NCBI RefSeq assembly: GCF_014451325.2
Contig: NZ_JACSCH020000031.1
Location: 1-57,775, forward strand
DNA: 57,775 nt
Source: Streptomyces sp. CB02980
GTDB taxonomy: Bacteria; Actinomycetota; Actinomycetes; Streptomycetales; Streptomycetaceae
Direction: 5' to 3'
Of the stretch, positions 16,023 through 24,691 are shown one piece after another (the stretch's first letter is position 1; each line of letters opens with the position of its first letter). Under the pieces are notes generated by a model. It saw only the letters and a list, made by a program, of their open reading frames with translations, did no database searches and was not told the DNA's origin. Position numbers and translations under genes: made by a program.

Positions 16023-17417
16023 ATGGCCCCCGCCCCCGCCGCCGACCAGGCACCGGCGCTCGACCCGGCCACCGACGGCCGTCCGGTCCAGATCTTCCAG
16101 GTGTCCACCCTGTACGGCGCCGCCACCCTCGCGGCCTCGCTGGACGCCGGCCAGTTCGGCCCCCGTGAGGACCACCGCCGGCTCCTGCTGATCTCGCGCA
16201 ACGCCGAGATCCCGGAGACCGCGCTGCGCATGGAGACGATGACCGGCTACGAGCGGATCGCCGCCCGTTTCGACGGCGTCCTCGACTGGAACGAGACGAT
16301 CCACCCGTACCACCCCGCCGCCTGGGCCCCCCGCCCCGAGGACGCCCCGCTCTGGCAGCGCGTGATGCGCACCGCGTGGGACCTGGGCACCGCCCCGGTG
16401 GAGCTGATCGTCGAATCCATCCAGGTCAATCCCGCCAAGGCCTTGGCCGGCTGCTTCCCCGAGAGCGCCCTCCACGTCTACGCGGACGGCCTCATGAGCT
16501 ACGGCCCGACCCGCAACGACCTCGCGCAGTCGATCGCCTGCCGCATCCGGCGGGTCCTCCACCTCGACCTGGTGCCGGGCCTGCGCCCCCTCCTCCTGAG
16601 CGAGTACGGCGTGGCGCCGGAGCTCGTCCCCGACGACGCGTTCCGCGCGGTCCTCGCCGAGATCGCCGAGGAGGCGGCCGACGACCCCGAGATCGTCCGG
16701 GCGGCCGCCGCCGAGCCCACGGCCCTGATGCTCGGCCAGTACCTCGCCGCCCTCAACCTCCTCACCGCCGAGGAGGAGGAAGAGCTGCACGTACGGATGC
16801 TCCGCGGCGTCACGGCCGCCGGACACCGCTCGGTGGTCTTCAAGCCGCACCCGTCCGCGCCCGCCGGCTACTCGACGGCGCTCCAGGAGGAGGCGGAGCG
16901 GTCCGGGGTACGGCTCACCGTCCTCGACGGACCGCTGCTCGCCGAGACCTTCTACGAGCGGTGCAGGCCCCGGCTCGTCGTCGGCTGCTTCTCGACCGCG
17001 ATGTTCACCGCCGCCGTCTACTACGGCGTCCCCATCGCGCGCGTGGGCACGGCCGAGGTCCTCGAACGGCTCACCCCCTTCGAGAACAGCAACCGGATCC
17101 CGCTCACCGTCGTCGACCACCTGGTCGCGGACCTGGAGCAGGGCGGGGAGCCGACGGTCCCCGGAGCGGCGCCGGACTCGCTCACCCCGCTCGTCCGCGC
17201 CGTCGGCTACTGCATGCGGCACAAGAGCCACCCGGGGATGCGCGAGGAGGCCGCCCTCTTCCTGGCCGTGCACCACGCCGACCCGGGGATCGCGCACCAC
17301 TTCGACGGCGAGCGGCTGACCCAGCTCGGACTGCCGGGCGGCACGGAGACGCCGGCGCAGGGCGGCGGCATGCAGTCGCGGCTCCGCCGGAGTCTCGTAC
17401 GGTCCCGACGGGGCTGA
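16023..17417 (+). CDS. Polysialyltransferase-family (PF07388-like) glycosyltransferase
   Basis: A 464-aa protein resembling the alpha-2,8-polysialyltransferase family. It begins with IFQVSTLYGAATLAASLDAG, has a central ALHVYADGLMSYGPTRN, and carries the GT-B-like donor motif VVFKPHPSAP (about 275-285) followed by VVGCFSTAMFTA. The KPHP and S/T motifs match those essential in bacterial sialyl- and polysialyltransferases. It is coupled to the GT2 gene 3 bp upstream. The product may be a nonulosonic-acid or Kdn-type polymer rather than sialic acid itself; the sugar cannot be told from this sequence. No nonulosonate biosynthesis genes are in the window. Confidence 0.8.
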   Translation: MAPAPAADQAPALDPATDGRPVQIFQVSTLYGAATLAASLDAGQFGPREDHRRLLLISRNAEIPETALRMETMTGYERIAARFDGVLDWNETIHPYHPAAWAPRPEDAPLWQRVMRTAWDLGTAPVELIVESIQVNPAKALAGCFPESALHVYADGLMSYGPTRNDLAQSIACRIRRVLHLDLVPGLRPLLLSEYGVAPELVPDDAFRAVLAEIAEEAADDPEIVRAAAAEPTALMLGQYLAALNLLTAEEEEELHVRMLRGVTAAGHRSVVFKPHPSAPAGYSTALQEEAERSGVRLTVLDGPLLAETFYERCRPRLVVGCFSTAMFTAAVYYGVPIARVGTAEVLERLTPFENSNRIPLTVVDHLVADLEQGGEPTVPGAAPDSLTPLVRAVGYCMRHKSHPGMREEAALFLAVHHADPGIAHHFDGERLTQLGLPGGTETPAQGGGMQSRLRRSLVRSRRG

Positions 17418-17535
17418 ACCGGCCGCCCCGGTCGGACGCGGCTGATCCGGCCGACCCGGGCCCGGCAGGGCCGACCCGGCCGGTCCACCGGCGCGAGGCC
17501 GCCGCGTCACCCGTGCCGGCGGCGGTCTCCCGGGG

Positions 17536-18309
17536 TCACACCCCGGGGGACCTGACGAGGGTGAAGACCGCACCCTCCGGGTCCGTCACCAGGGCCGATC
17601 GCCCCGCCGTGGCATCGCGCGGCGGGCGCAGCACATGACCGCCGAGCCGCAGGACGAGCCGGGCGGCCGCGTCCGTGTCGGCGACCTCGAAGTACGTCAT
17701 CCAGTGCGGGCCCCGGTCCCGGGGCAGCGCGTTGCCGACGCCGTGCAGCGAGGCCACCGGGAGTCCGTCCACCAGGAGCGTGGCGTAGTCGTGGTCGGCG
17801 GACACGACCGGCTCGACCTCGAAGCCGAAGACCGTCCGGTAGAACTTGCCGACCGAGGACGTCTCGTACGTGAGGAGCTCGTTCCACACGGGGGTCCCGG
17901 GCGGTCCCGCCGTCGCCGTGCCGTGGTGCGCCTCCGCCTGCCAGACACCGAAGACCGCGCCCACCGGGTCGGAGCAGACCGCCATCCGGCCGGCCTCGCC
18001 CGCGTCCAGCGGGCCCACGGCCACGGTGCCGCCGCAGCAGCGGATGCTCTCGGCGGTCTCGTCGGCGTCGGCGGTGGCCAGATAGGGGGTCCAGGCGATC
18101 CGCAGGTGCCGGTCGGGCGGCAGCTGGCCGATGCCCGCCACCTCCTTGCCGTCGAGCAGCGCGCGCACGTACGGGCCGAGATGCTGCGGACCGGGTTCGA
18201 ACTCCCAGTCGAAGAGTGCGTTGTAGAACTCCTGGGTGGCGTCAAGCCCGTGCACCATCAAGCTCACCCAGCAGGGTGTGCCGGGTGTGCGCCGAGTCGC
18301 CTCGGTCAT
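17536..18309 (-). CDS. VOC-family protein (two glyoxalase-like domains)
   Basis: A 257-aa protein with two tandem vicinal-oxygen-chelate modules. The first starts at CWVSLMVHGLDATQEFYNALF (about 13-33) and the second at WNELLTYETSSVGKFYRTVFG (about 141-161). Each ends in a D(P)xGAVF element (SDPVGAVFGV, TDPEGAVFTL). The two halves together form one metal-dependent or ligand-binding pocket; functions range from glyoxalase to drug sequestration. It is monocistronic, convergent with the polysialyltransferase-like gene and divergent from the sulfurtransferase. No specific substrate can be named. Confidence 0.86.
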   Translation of the reverse strand: MTEATRRTPGTPCWVSLMVHGLDATQEFYNALFDWEFEPGPQHLGPYVRALLDGKEVAGIGQLPPDRHLRIAWTPYLATADADETAESIRCCGGTVAVGPLDAGEAGRMAVCSDPVGAVFGVWQAEAHHGTATAGPPGTPVWNELLTYETSSVGKFYRTVFGFEVEPVVSADHDYATLLVDGLPVASLHGVGNALPRDRGPHWMTYFEVADTDAAARLVLRLGGHVLRPPRDATAGRSALVTDPEGAVFTLVRSPGV

Positions 18310-18482
18310 CGTGACTCTCTCCTCGGACCATCGTCGTGCCCGTGTCCCCGTCCGATGGTGTCACCGACGGGGCCGTGGCGCGCCCCGGTCGCACCAAAGA
18401 GTGGCGCGAACCCGCTGCGACGACGCGGGGAGGACGCCGGGTTGGTCCCCGCGGCCCGCGCGGCTGCGCGAGGATGGCACCC

Positions 18483-19310
18483 ATGAACCCCATCATCGTC
18501 GTAAGCGAACTGCTGAGCGAGTCGGCCGGGGCCCGGCCGCCGGTTCTCCTGGACGTGCGCTGGACGCTGGGCGGCCCGCCCGGACGTCCGGCGTACGAGG
18601 CGGGGCACCTCCCCGGCGCGGTCTACGTCGACCTGGACACGGAACTGGCGGGCCCGCCCGGCAACGGCGGACGCCACCCGCTGCCCGACCCGGAGGCCTT
18701 CGGGGCCGCGATGCGCCGGGCGGGTGTCTCCGCGGGCACCCCGGTCGTCGTCTACGACGGCGGCCTCGGCTGGGCCGCGGCCCGCGCCTGGTGGCTGCTC
18801 CGCTGGGCCGGCCACCCGGACGTCCGGGTCCTGGACGGCGGTCTCGCGGCCTGGACGGGGGAGCTCACGGAGAAGGTGCCCGCGCCGGAGCCGGGCGACT
18901 TCCGGCCGGAGCCGGGCGCGCTCGGGCTGCTCGACGCCGACGGGGCGGCGGCGCTCGCCCGCTCGGGGCTGCTCCTGGACGCGCGGGCCGCCGAGCGCTA
19001 CCGCGGGGACGTGGAGCCGATCGACCGGGTCGGCGGGCACATCCCGGGCGCGGTCTCGGCCCCGACGACGGAGAACGTGGACGCGGAGGGGCGTTTCCTG
19101 GGCGCCGACACCCTGCGGGACCGTTTCACCTCGCTCGGCGCCGCCGAGGGGACCCCGGTCGCGGTCTACTGCGGCTCGGGCGTCTCCGGCGCGCACGAGG
19201 TCCTCGCCCTGGAGATCGCGGGCATCCCGGCCGCGCTCTACGCGGGCTCGTGGTCGGACTGGTCCGCCGATCCCGCCCGCCCGGTGGCCACGGGCCCGGA
19301 CCCGCAGTAG
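18483..19310 (+). CDS. Rhodanese-type sulfurtransferase
   Basis: A 275-aa protein with two rhodanese domains. The N-terminal one (about 20-130) is inactive, with Asp in YDGGLGWAAAR where Cys would be. The C-terminal one carries the catalytic loop YCGSGVSGAHE, with C229 as the persulfide carrier. The loop resembles CGSGVTA of thiosulfate or 3-mercaptopyruvate sulfurtransferases. ATG 18483 follows GAGG by 9 nt; ATG 18474 is a less likely alternative. It lies divergent to the VOC gene. The stop is followed by a 26-bp repeat block and a terminator shared with convergent sepH. Confidence 0.9.
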   Translation: MNPIIVVSELLSESAGARPPVLLDVRWTLGGPPGRPAYEAGHLPGAVYVDLDTELAGPPGNGGRHPLPDPEAFGAAMRRAGVSAGTPVVVYDGGLGWAAARAWWLLRWAGHPDVRVLDGGLAAWTGELTEKVPAPEPGDFRPEPGALGLLDADGAAALARSGLLLDARAAERYRGDVEPIDRVGGHIPGAVSAPTTENVDAEGRFLGADTLRDRFTSLGAAEGTPVAVYCGSGVSGAHEVLALEIAGIPAALYAGSWSDWSADPARPVATGPDPQ

Positions 19311-19332
19311 CCCTCGGCAGACGGCAGACGGA

Positions 19333-19411
19333 ACCCGCGGCAGTCCTCCGTAGACGCAACCCGCGGTAGTCCTCCGTACCCGGAGACCCGCACGGGTCCT
19401 CCGTACACGGA
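19333..19411. repeat. 26/27-bp tandem repeat, three copies
   Basis: Units starting at 19333, 19359 and 19386 resemble ACCCGCGGCAGTCCTCCGTA. They begin about 20 bases after the sulfurtransferase stop and end just before the terminator shared with sepH. Confidence 0.8.
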
Positions 19412-19414
19412 AGA

Positions 19415-19441
19415 GGGCCCGCGCCGATCCGGCGCGGGCCC
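19415..19441. terminator. Convergent terminator between sulfurtransferase gene and sepH
   Basis: Perfect 11-bp arms (19415-19425 and 19431-19441) surround a 5-nt loop between two convergent stop codons. Confidence 0.85.
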
Positions 19442-19463
19442 CCTCCTCGTACGGCCGCGGCCG

Positions 19464-20498
19464 TCAGTCCTGCTTCTTCCTGCGGGTCCCGAAGACGATC
19501 TCGTCCCAGCTCGGCACCGCCGCGCGGCGGCCCGGGCGGACGCCGTCCGCCTCGGCCTGGCGGTCGGTGGTGCCGGTGAGCCGGTCCCGGTGGCCCGAGA
19601 CCGCGCGGGGCATGAGGACGTCGGCGTACGCGGAACCGGCACCCGCCGAAGCGGCCGGGGCCGGCGGCTCCTCCGCCTCGGCGTCCTCCGCGGGCTCCGA
19701 GTCCGGGGGCTGGGGCACGACCATGTCGCCGCGGAAGCTCGGCACGGCCTCCAGGAGGCTCGTCAGGGAGTCCCGCTCCTCCTCCGGCTCGGCGGACGCG
19801 GACGCCCGCTCCAGCTGGCGGTGGTCGAGCTGGCGGTCCAGGGCGCGGTCGAGCGGCCTGTCCCGGGGCAGCCTGGCGATGCGCGGCACGAACGGGAAGC
19901 TCGGCTCCGGCGCGGCGGCGATCGTGTCGTCCGTCTCGCCGATCAGGGCACGGGCCTCGTCGTCCACGGCCTGGACGAGCCGCCGGGGCGGGTCGTAGGT
20001 CCAGCTGGCCGTGTGGACCTCGCCGGCGACGCGGTAGACGAGCAGCACCTCCCAGGTGCCGTCGTCACGCCGCCAGGAGTCCCACTGCACGGTGTCCTTC
20101 TCGGCGCCGCGCAGCAGCAGTCGCTCCTGCACCGCCTCGCCGAGCTGGGGGCCGCTGTTCTCGCCGGGCCTGCGGACCGGGGTCTTGCGGGCCCGCTCCG
20201 CCATGAAGGCACGCTCGGCCAGTACGGGGCCCTCGAAACGGCGCACGCGGTCGACGGGGATCCCGGCCATCTGGGCGACCTCCTCCGCGGAGGCACCGGC
20301 TCGTATCCGTGCCTGGATGTCGCGGGGGCGGAGGTGGCTCTCCACCTCGATCTCGATCTGGCCGAGGCGCGCACGGTCGTTGCGCACGGCGGCGCGAAGC
20401 CGCTCGTCGATCGGAAGTGTGTACTCCGTGCTGTCAGCAGCCTTCAGCACCAGTCGTGTGCCGTCGTTGGAGACGGCCACGACACGCAGTTCGGGCAT
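19464..20498 (-). CDS. sepH: Septation protein SepH (DUF3071)
   Basis: A 344-aa actinobacterial FtsZ-interacting division protein. The N-terminus MPELRVVAVSNDGTRLVLKA and the SepH helix-turn-helix (RPRDIQARIRAGASAEEVAQ through VDRVRRFEGP, about 58-90) are characteristic. The C-terminal half is acidic, Pro/Ala-rich and disordered, ending in the basic FGTRRKKQD. SepH is known in S. venezuelae to promote FtsZ assembly at sporulation septa. ATG 20498 has GGGAGG directly upstream and gives the conserved start; the open frame extends 29 codons further but those do not look coding. It is convergent with the rhodanese gene and divergent from a membrane-protein gene across a 464-bp region. Confidence 0.93.
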   Translation of the reverse strand: MPELRVVAVSNDGTRLVLKAADSTEYTLPIDERLRAAVRNDRARLGQIEIEVESHLRPRDIQARIRAGASAEEVAQMAGIPVDRVRRFEGPVLAERAFMAERARKTPVRRPGENSGPQLGEAVQERLLLRGAEKDTVQWDSWRRDDGTWEVLLVYRVAGEVHTASWTYDPPRRLVQAVDDEARALIGETDDTIAAAPEPSFPFVPRIARLPRDRPLDRALDRQLDHRQLERASASAEPEEERDSLTSLLEAVPSFRGDMVVPQPPDSEPAEDAEAEEPPAPAASAGAGSAYADVLMPRAVSGHRDRLTGTTDRQAEADGVRPGRRAAVPSWDEIVFGTRRKKQD

Positions 20499-20962
20499 GG
20501 GGACCTCCCGGGTGGTGCCTGCCGACGTCACGTGCGTCGCTGCTTCCGCTAGTCGAGTGTGGCCTGCCCGGGTGCAGCCTGCCACTACCTTGCCGAGTTG
20601 CCCGGCGTGTCGGGCGTGGACCCTGGAACGCCGTTATGACACGGTTACCTGTTGACTACCTGGAGTGACAGGCTGTCACTCTGTGCAGTCGGTTTCCGTG
20701 CGATGCCGGGCGCCGCCGGGCGAGCGCCGTGTACCGGCCCCCTCCCCTTGATCCCGGGCACCCGTGAAGGCGTCCGGACCCAGGGTTCGTCAATGTACTC
20801 CATTCGGGCCACCTGGGTGGACCGGCGCGCCGCCCAACTTTGCGGGCGGTACGGGAGTTGAGTCTCCGCGATCTTCCCCCGTACGTGTCGCTCTTCACAG
20901 AACGAGCAGAAGCGGAACTAATCCCTTCGCCCATTTGTCCCTTCTGGGTGCAAGGCGAACAG
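20499..20962. other. 464-bp divergent promoter region between sepH and membrane-protein gene
   Basis: No gene is supported here; open frames running through it lack family resemblance and a good ribosome site. It holds a perfect inverted repeat with 8-bp arms (20663-20670 and 20674-20681, 3-nt spacer) just after a TTGACT element at 20652. A long leader precedes ATG 20963. Confidence 0.6.
20663..20681. promoter_or_regulatory. Perfect inverted repeat, candidate operator
   Basis: GAGTGACA, GGC, TGTCACTC forms a 19-bp dyad about 165 bp upstream of the sepH start. It is too short and not placed for a terminator, so a protein-binding site is more likely. Confidence 0.4.
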
Positions 20963-21901
20963 ATGAGCCATCAGGGGCTGGATCAGGGGTTGGAGATGCG
21001 TCACAGGCCGGATACCGACACGGACGAGCCGGAGGAGACGGAGAGCGGGAAGAGAAGGATCGACCTGAGTGTGGCTCAGGTCTCGGGCAGCGCCCTGGCC
21101 GCGGTCATCGCCGCCAAACTCGCCTCCACCCTCGGCGTGTACGGCACGATCCTCGGCGCCGGTGTGATCAGTGTCATCGCCACCTGCGGCGGTCCGCTCT
21201 TCCAGCACCTCTTCCGGCGCACCGGCGAGCAGGTCCGCGACGCGACGGTCGCCGCCAAGCCGAAGGCCCGTCAGGTGCCGTTCGCCCCGGGCCCCCCGGA
21301 CGACCACACCCTGATGCCGGGCACGGTCCGGGCACCCGCCCCGTACGCCGAGGAGCTCGACGAGGAGTTCGGCACGGCGACCACCCACGGCACCCGGGTC
21401 CGCGGCTGGAAGCGCCCGGCGATCGCGGCCGCGCTCGTCTTCGGCGTCACCATGGGCGGCATCACCGCCTACGAACTCGTCTCGGGGCAGGACTTCAGCG
21501 GCAAGCAGGGCACCACCACGTTCGGATCCGTCGTCCGAGGCGGTGGCGGTTCGAGCCAGGAGGCGCCGCCGGCCGGGGACATGGGCCCCTCGACCGCGCC
21601 CGCCGGGTCCGCCGACGGCACCGGGCGGCCGGACGACGGCGCCGGCAGCCCCTCGACGGGCGCCACCCCGACCCCGGGCGACCAGGACGACGGGCAGAAC
21701 GGCACCGCGACCCCCTCGCCGGAGCCGACGCCCTCCGACTCGACCGGCGGCGAGCCGACGCCCACCCCGACGCCCACGGCTCCGACGACGGAACCGACCA
21801 CCCCGACCCGGGAACCGACCACCGGGACGGTCACGCCGGAGCCCCCCTCGGCCCCGACCCCGGCGGGAGCCGGGGACGGAGCCGGCACGGGAGCCGAGTG
21901 A
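20963..21901 (+). CDS. Membrane protein with Thr/Pro-rich extracytoplasmic tail
   Basis: A 312-aa protein. After an acidic N-terminal about 40 residues come a hydrophobic, Ala/Gly-rich segment (about 50-85, AAVIAAKLASTLGVYGTILGAGVISVIATCG), a cytoplasmic linker, and a single clear transmembrane helix near 155-175 (AIAAALVFGVTMGGITAYELV). The last about 130 residues are Pro/Thr/Gly/Asp-rich repeats, resembling a wall-spanning or glycosylated stalk. ATG 20963 (MSHQGLDQG) is preferred over upstream starts that lack conserved sequence. Similar proteins occur beside sepH in streptomycetes, from memory. Function unknown. The stop lies 3 bp from the stop of the convergent oxidase gene. Confidence 0.75.
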   Translation: MSHQGLDQGLEMRHRPDTDTDEPEETESGKRRIDLSVAQVSGSALAAVIAAKLASTLGVYGTILGAGVISVIATCGGPLFQHLFRRTGEQVRDATVAAKPKARQVPFAPGPPDDHTLMPGTVRAPAPYAEELDEEFGTATTHGTRVRGWKRPAIAAALVFGVTMGGITAYELVSGQDFSGKQGTTTFGSVVRGGGGSSQEAPPAGDMGPSTAPAGSADGTGRPDDGAGSPSTGATPTPGDQDDGQNGTATPSPEPTPSDSTGGEPTPTPTPTAPTTEPTTPTREPTTGTVTPEPPSAPTPAGAGDGAGTGAE

Positions 21902-21904
21902 CCG

Positions 21905-23245
21905 TCAGTCGCCCAGGACCCGGCGCAGATAGTCGTTGGCGAAGAGCCGGTCCGGGTCGAGCCGGTCCCGCAGCGCCGTGAACTCGGCGAAGCGCGGATA
22001 GACCTCGGAGAAGTAGGCGGCGTCACGGGTGTGGACCTTGCCCCAGTGGGGGCGGCCCCCGTGCGCCGTCATGATGCGCTCCACCGCCGTGAAGTACGCG
22101 CGGTGGGGCGTTCCCCTGTAGAGGTGGACGGCGATGTACGCGGTCTCCCGGCCCGAGGCCGTGGAGAGCGTGATGTCGTCCGCCGGCGCCGTCCGCACCT
22201 CCACCGGGAAGCTCACCTTGAGCGGCGAGCGCTCGACCATCGCCTTGAGCTCGCGCAGCGCGGCCACCGCCGCCTCACGCGGAAGGGCGTACTCCATCTC
22301 CAGGAAGCGCACCCGGCGCGGCGAGGTGAAGACCTTGTACGGGATGTCGGTGTACGTACGGGCCGACAGCGCCCGGCTGGAGAGCCTGGCGATCGAGGGA
22401 ATGACCGGCGGCACCGCCTTGCCCAGCGAGCACGCCACCTGGAAGAGCCCGTTGGAGAGCAGCTCGTCCTCGACCCAGCCGCTGACCCGGCCGGGGGGAG
22501 CGGCGGGGCCAGCGCTGCGGTTGTTGCGCTTGGTGTTGCAGTTGTCCGTGTGGGGGAACCAGTAGAACTCGAAGTGCTCGTTCTCCGCGTGCAGCGCGTC
22601 GAACTCCGAGGTGACCCGGTCGAAGGTCATCGGCTCCTCGCGCGCGGTGAGCAGGAAGACCGGCTCGATCGCGAAGGTGATCGCCGTGACGACGCCGAGG
22701 GCGCCCAGCCCGATCCGGGCGGCGGAGAAGACCTCCGGGTTCTCCTTCTCCGAACACGTCAGCAGCTGACCGTCCGCCGTCACCAGCTCCAGCTCGCGGA
22801 TCTGCGCGGCTATCGAGGCCGAGTCGCGGCCCGTGCCGTGCGTCCCGGTGGAGGTGGCACCGGCGACGGTCTGCTCCATGATGTCGCCCATGTTCGTGAG
22901 CGAAAGGCCCTCCCGGGCCAGCGCCACGTTGAGCCGCTTGAGCGGGGTGCCCGACTCGACCGTCACGGTCATCGACTCGCGGTCGATCCGCCGGATCCCG
23001 GTCAGCAGCCCCGGCCTGATGAGGACGCCGTCGGTGGCCGCGATCGAGGTGAAGGAGTGGCCGGTGCCGACCGTCTTCACCCGCAGCCCGTCCTCGGCCG
23101 CCCGGCGCACCGCCTCGGCGAGCTCCTCGGCCGAGGCCGGGCTCACCTCCCGCACGGGGCGGGAGGTGACGTTCCCCGCCCAGTTACGCCACGGGCTGTC
23201 CGCCGTCCTGGTGCTGCCCGACCCCGCTGTTGTCGTCCCGCTCAC
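21905..23245 (-). CDS. FAD-linked D-arabinono-1,4-lactone oxidase-type oxidase
   Basis: A 446-aa VAO-fold flavoprotein of the aldonolactone/alditol oxidase family. The PP-loop region TVGTGHSFTSIAATDG contains H63, the usual site of covalent FAD attachment. GDIMEQTVAGATSTGTHGTG and a C-terminal ALO domain (PHWGKVHT, RDRLDPDRLFANDYL) follow. It oxidises a sugar lactone or polyol with O2. GTG 23245 is preceded by GGGAGGGG and gives the normal length; this makes the first 62 bases overlap the 3' end of the upstream MFS gene in another frame. Exact substrate unassigned. Confidence 0.88.
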   Translation of the reverse strand: MSGTTTAGSGSTRTADSPWRNWAGNVTSRPVREVSPASAEELAEAVRRAAEDGLRVKTVGTGHSFTSIAATDGVLIRPGLLTGIRRIDRESMTVTVESGTPLKRLNVALAREGLSLTNMGDIMEQTVAGATSTGTHGTGRDSASIAAQIRELELVTADGQLLTCSEKENPEVFSAARIGLGALGVVTAITFAIEPVFLLTAREEPMTFDRVTSEFDALHAENEHFEFYWFPHTDNCNTKRNNRSAGPAAPPGRVSGWVEDELLSNGLFQVACSLGKAVPPVIPSIARLSSRALSARTYTDIPYKVFTSPRRVRFLEMEYALPREAAVAALRELKAMVERSPLKVSFPVEVRTAPADDITLSTASGRETAYIAVHLYRGTPHRAYFTAVERIMTAHGGRPHWGKVHTRDAAYFSEVYPRFAEFTALRDRLDPDRLFANDYLRRVLGD

Positions 23246-24500
23246 GCTGCCCCTCCCGGTTCGGCGCCGGCCTGCGCAGCCGGCGGTGTCCGAGGAGACC
23301 CACCGCGACCGCGAGCGCGCCCGAGACGACGGGCACCACGTACCCCGCCTCGGCCCCCGACGCGTCGACCACCCAGCCGGCGGCCGAGGAGCCGAGCGCC
23401 ACACCGATCGCGAGGCCAGTACCCGTCCAGGTCATGCCCTCGGTCAGCTTGGTGCGCGGTACGTGCGCTTCGACGAGGGCCATGGTGGTCACCATCGTCG
23501 GTGCGATGGACAGGCCCGCGACAAAGAGCGCCACGGCCAGCAACGGCAAGTTCCCGGCCAGTAGGAGGGGGATCATACTCACGGCCATCGCGCAGATGCC
23601 CAGGAGCCAGCGACGGGACGGCTCGCCCTTGAGGTGGAGCAGTCCGAAGACGGCGCCGGCCAGACCGGAACCCAGCGCGTAGACGGCCAGCACGAGACTG
23701 GCGGCGGCCTTGTGGCCCTGCTCCTCGGCGAAGGCCACGGTCACCACGTCGACCGAGCCGAAGATGGCGCCGGTGGCGACGAACGCGAGGGCCAGCACCT
23801 GCAGGCCGGGGGAGCGGAGCGCGGAACCGGTCTTGCCGCCCTGATGGGGGTGCGGGACCGGCTCGGTGGCGCGCTGCGAGGTCAGCCAGAAGACACCGAT
23901 GGTCAGGAACACCCCGGCGAACAGCGGTCCGGCCTCGGGGAACCAGGCCGTCGACAGACCGATCGAGAGGATCGGGCCGAAGATGAAGCACACCTCGTCG
24001 ACGATCGACTCCCAGGAGTACGCCGTGTGCAGGTGCCGCTCGTCGCCCCGGTAGATCTCCGCCCAGCGGGCCCGGGTCATCGCGCCGACGCTCGGCACGC
24101 AGCCGATCACGGCCGTGAACACGAAGAGCGTCCAGTCGGGAGCCTGCTGCTGCACGCAGAGGAGGAGGCCGGCGGCGGCCACGAGCGAGACCAGGGTCAC
24201 CGGGCGGAGCACCCGGCGCTGGCCGTGCCGGTCGACGAGCCGGGAGACCAGGGGGCCGAGGACGGCGGCGGACATCGCGAGCGTCGCCGAGAGGGCGCCG
24301 GCGAGCCCGTACCGGCCGGTGACCTGCGAAATCATGGTCACGATGCCGATGCCCATCATGGACAGCGGCATCCGGCCGAGGAAGCCTGCGACGGAGAACG
24401 ACGCGGTGCCGGGCGCCTTGAAGATCGCGCGGTAGGGACTGGGCAAGGGGTTCTCCGGATCTCCGTGCTTCGGAGCGGGCTCCGCACGACGACTCAACAC
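23184..24500 (-). CDS. MFS transporter
   Basis: A 438-aa major-facilitator protein with about 12 hydrophobic segments. The loop VSRLVDRHGQRRVLRP between helices 2 and 3 matches the MFS signature. No ligand motif is visible. The hydrophilic tail after about residue 405 overlaps the start of the oxidase gene by 62 bp, so the two are co-transcribed and probably translationally linked. The GTG start at 24500 lies only a few bases after an unusually AT-rich element, with no good ribosome site, suggesting a leaderless message; an internal start cannot be excluded. Confidence 0.83.
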   Translation of the reverse strand: MLSRRAEPAPKHGDPENPLPSPYRAIFKAPGTASFSVAGFLGRMPLSMMGIGIVTMISQVTGRYGLAGALSATLAMSAAVLGPLVSRLVDRHGQRRVLRPVTLVSLVAAAGLLLCVQQQAPDWTLFVFTAVIGCVPSVGAMTRARWAEIYRGDERHLHTAYSWESIVDEVCFIFGPILSIGLSTAWFPEAGPLFAGVFLTIGVFWLTSQRATEPVPHPHQGGKTGSALRSPGLQVLALAFVATGAIFGSVDVVTVAFAEEQGHKAAASLVLAVYALGSGLAGAVFGLLHLKGEPSRRWLLGICAMAVSMIPLLLAGNLPLLAVALFVAGLSIAPTMVTTMALVEAHVPRTKLTEGMTWTGTGLAIGVALGSSAAGWVVDASGAEAGYVVPVVSGALAVAVGLLGHRRLRRPAPNREGQRERDDNSGVGQHQDGGQPVA

Positions 24501-24520
24501 GTGTAATTAATAGCTAAAGC
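24501..24520 (-). promoter_or_regulatory. AT-rich promoter/operator of the MFS gene
   Basis: On the minus strand TTTAGCTATTAATTACAC directly precedes GTG 24500. It contains the nested palindromes TAGCTA and TAATTA and is a rare AT island in this window. It could hold a -10 element and a regulator site. Confidence 0.4.
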
Positions 24521-24691
24521 CTACGGTGTTGAAGTCGATGGGGCATCCCCCTTTTTCGGACGAGCGCGGGACGAGCCCCGCCGGACGGGACCGCCGGACG
24601 TCGGGTGGAACCGCCGCAAGAGACCGCCGGTCGGGCGCCGTCGGACGGGCCGCGCCCTTCCGCGCCGGGGGCGGGTGGGAGGATCGGTGCC

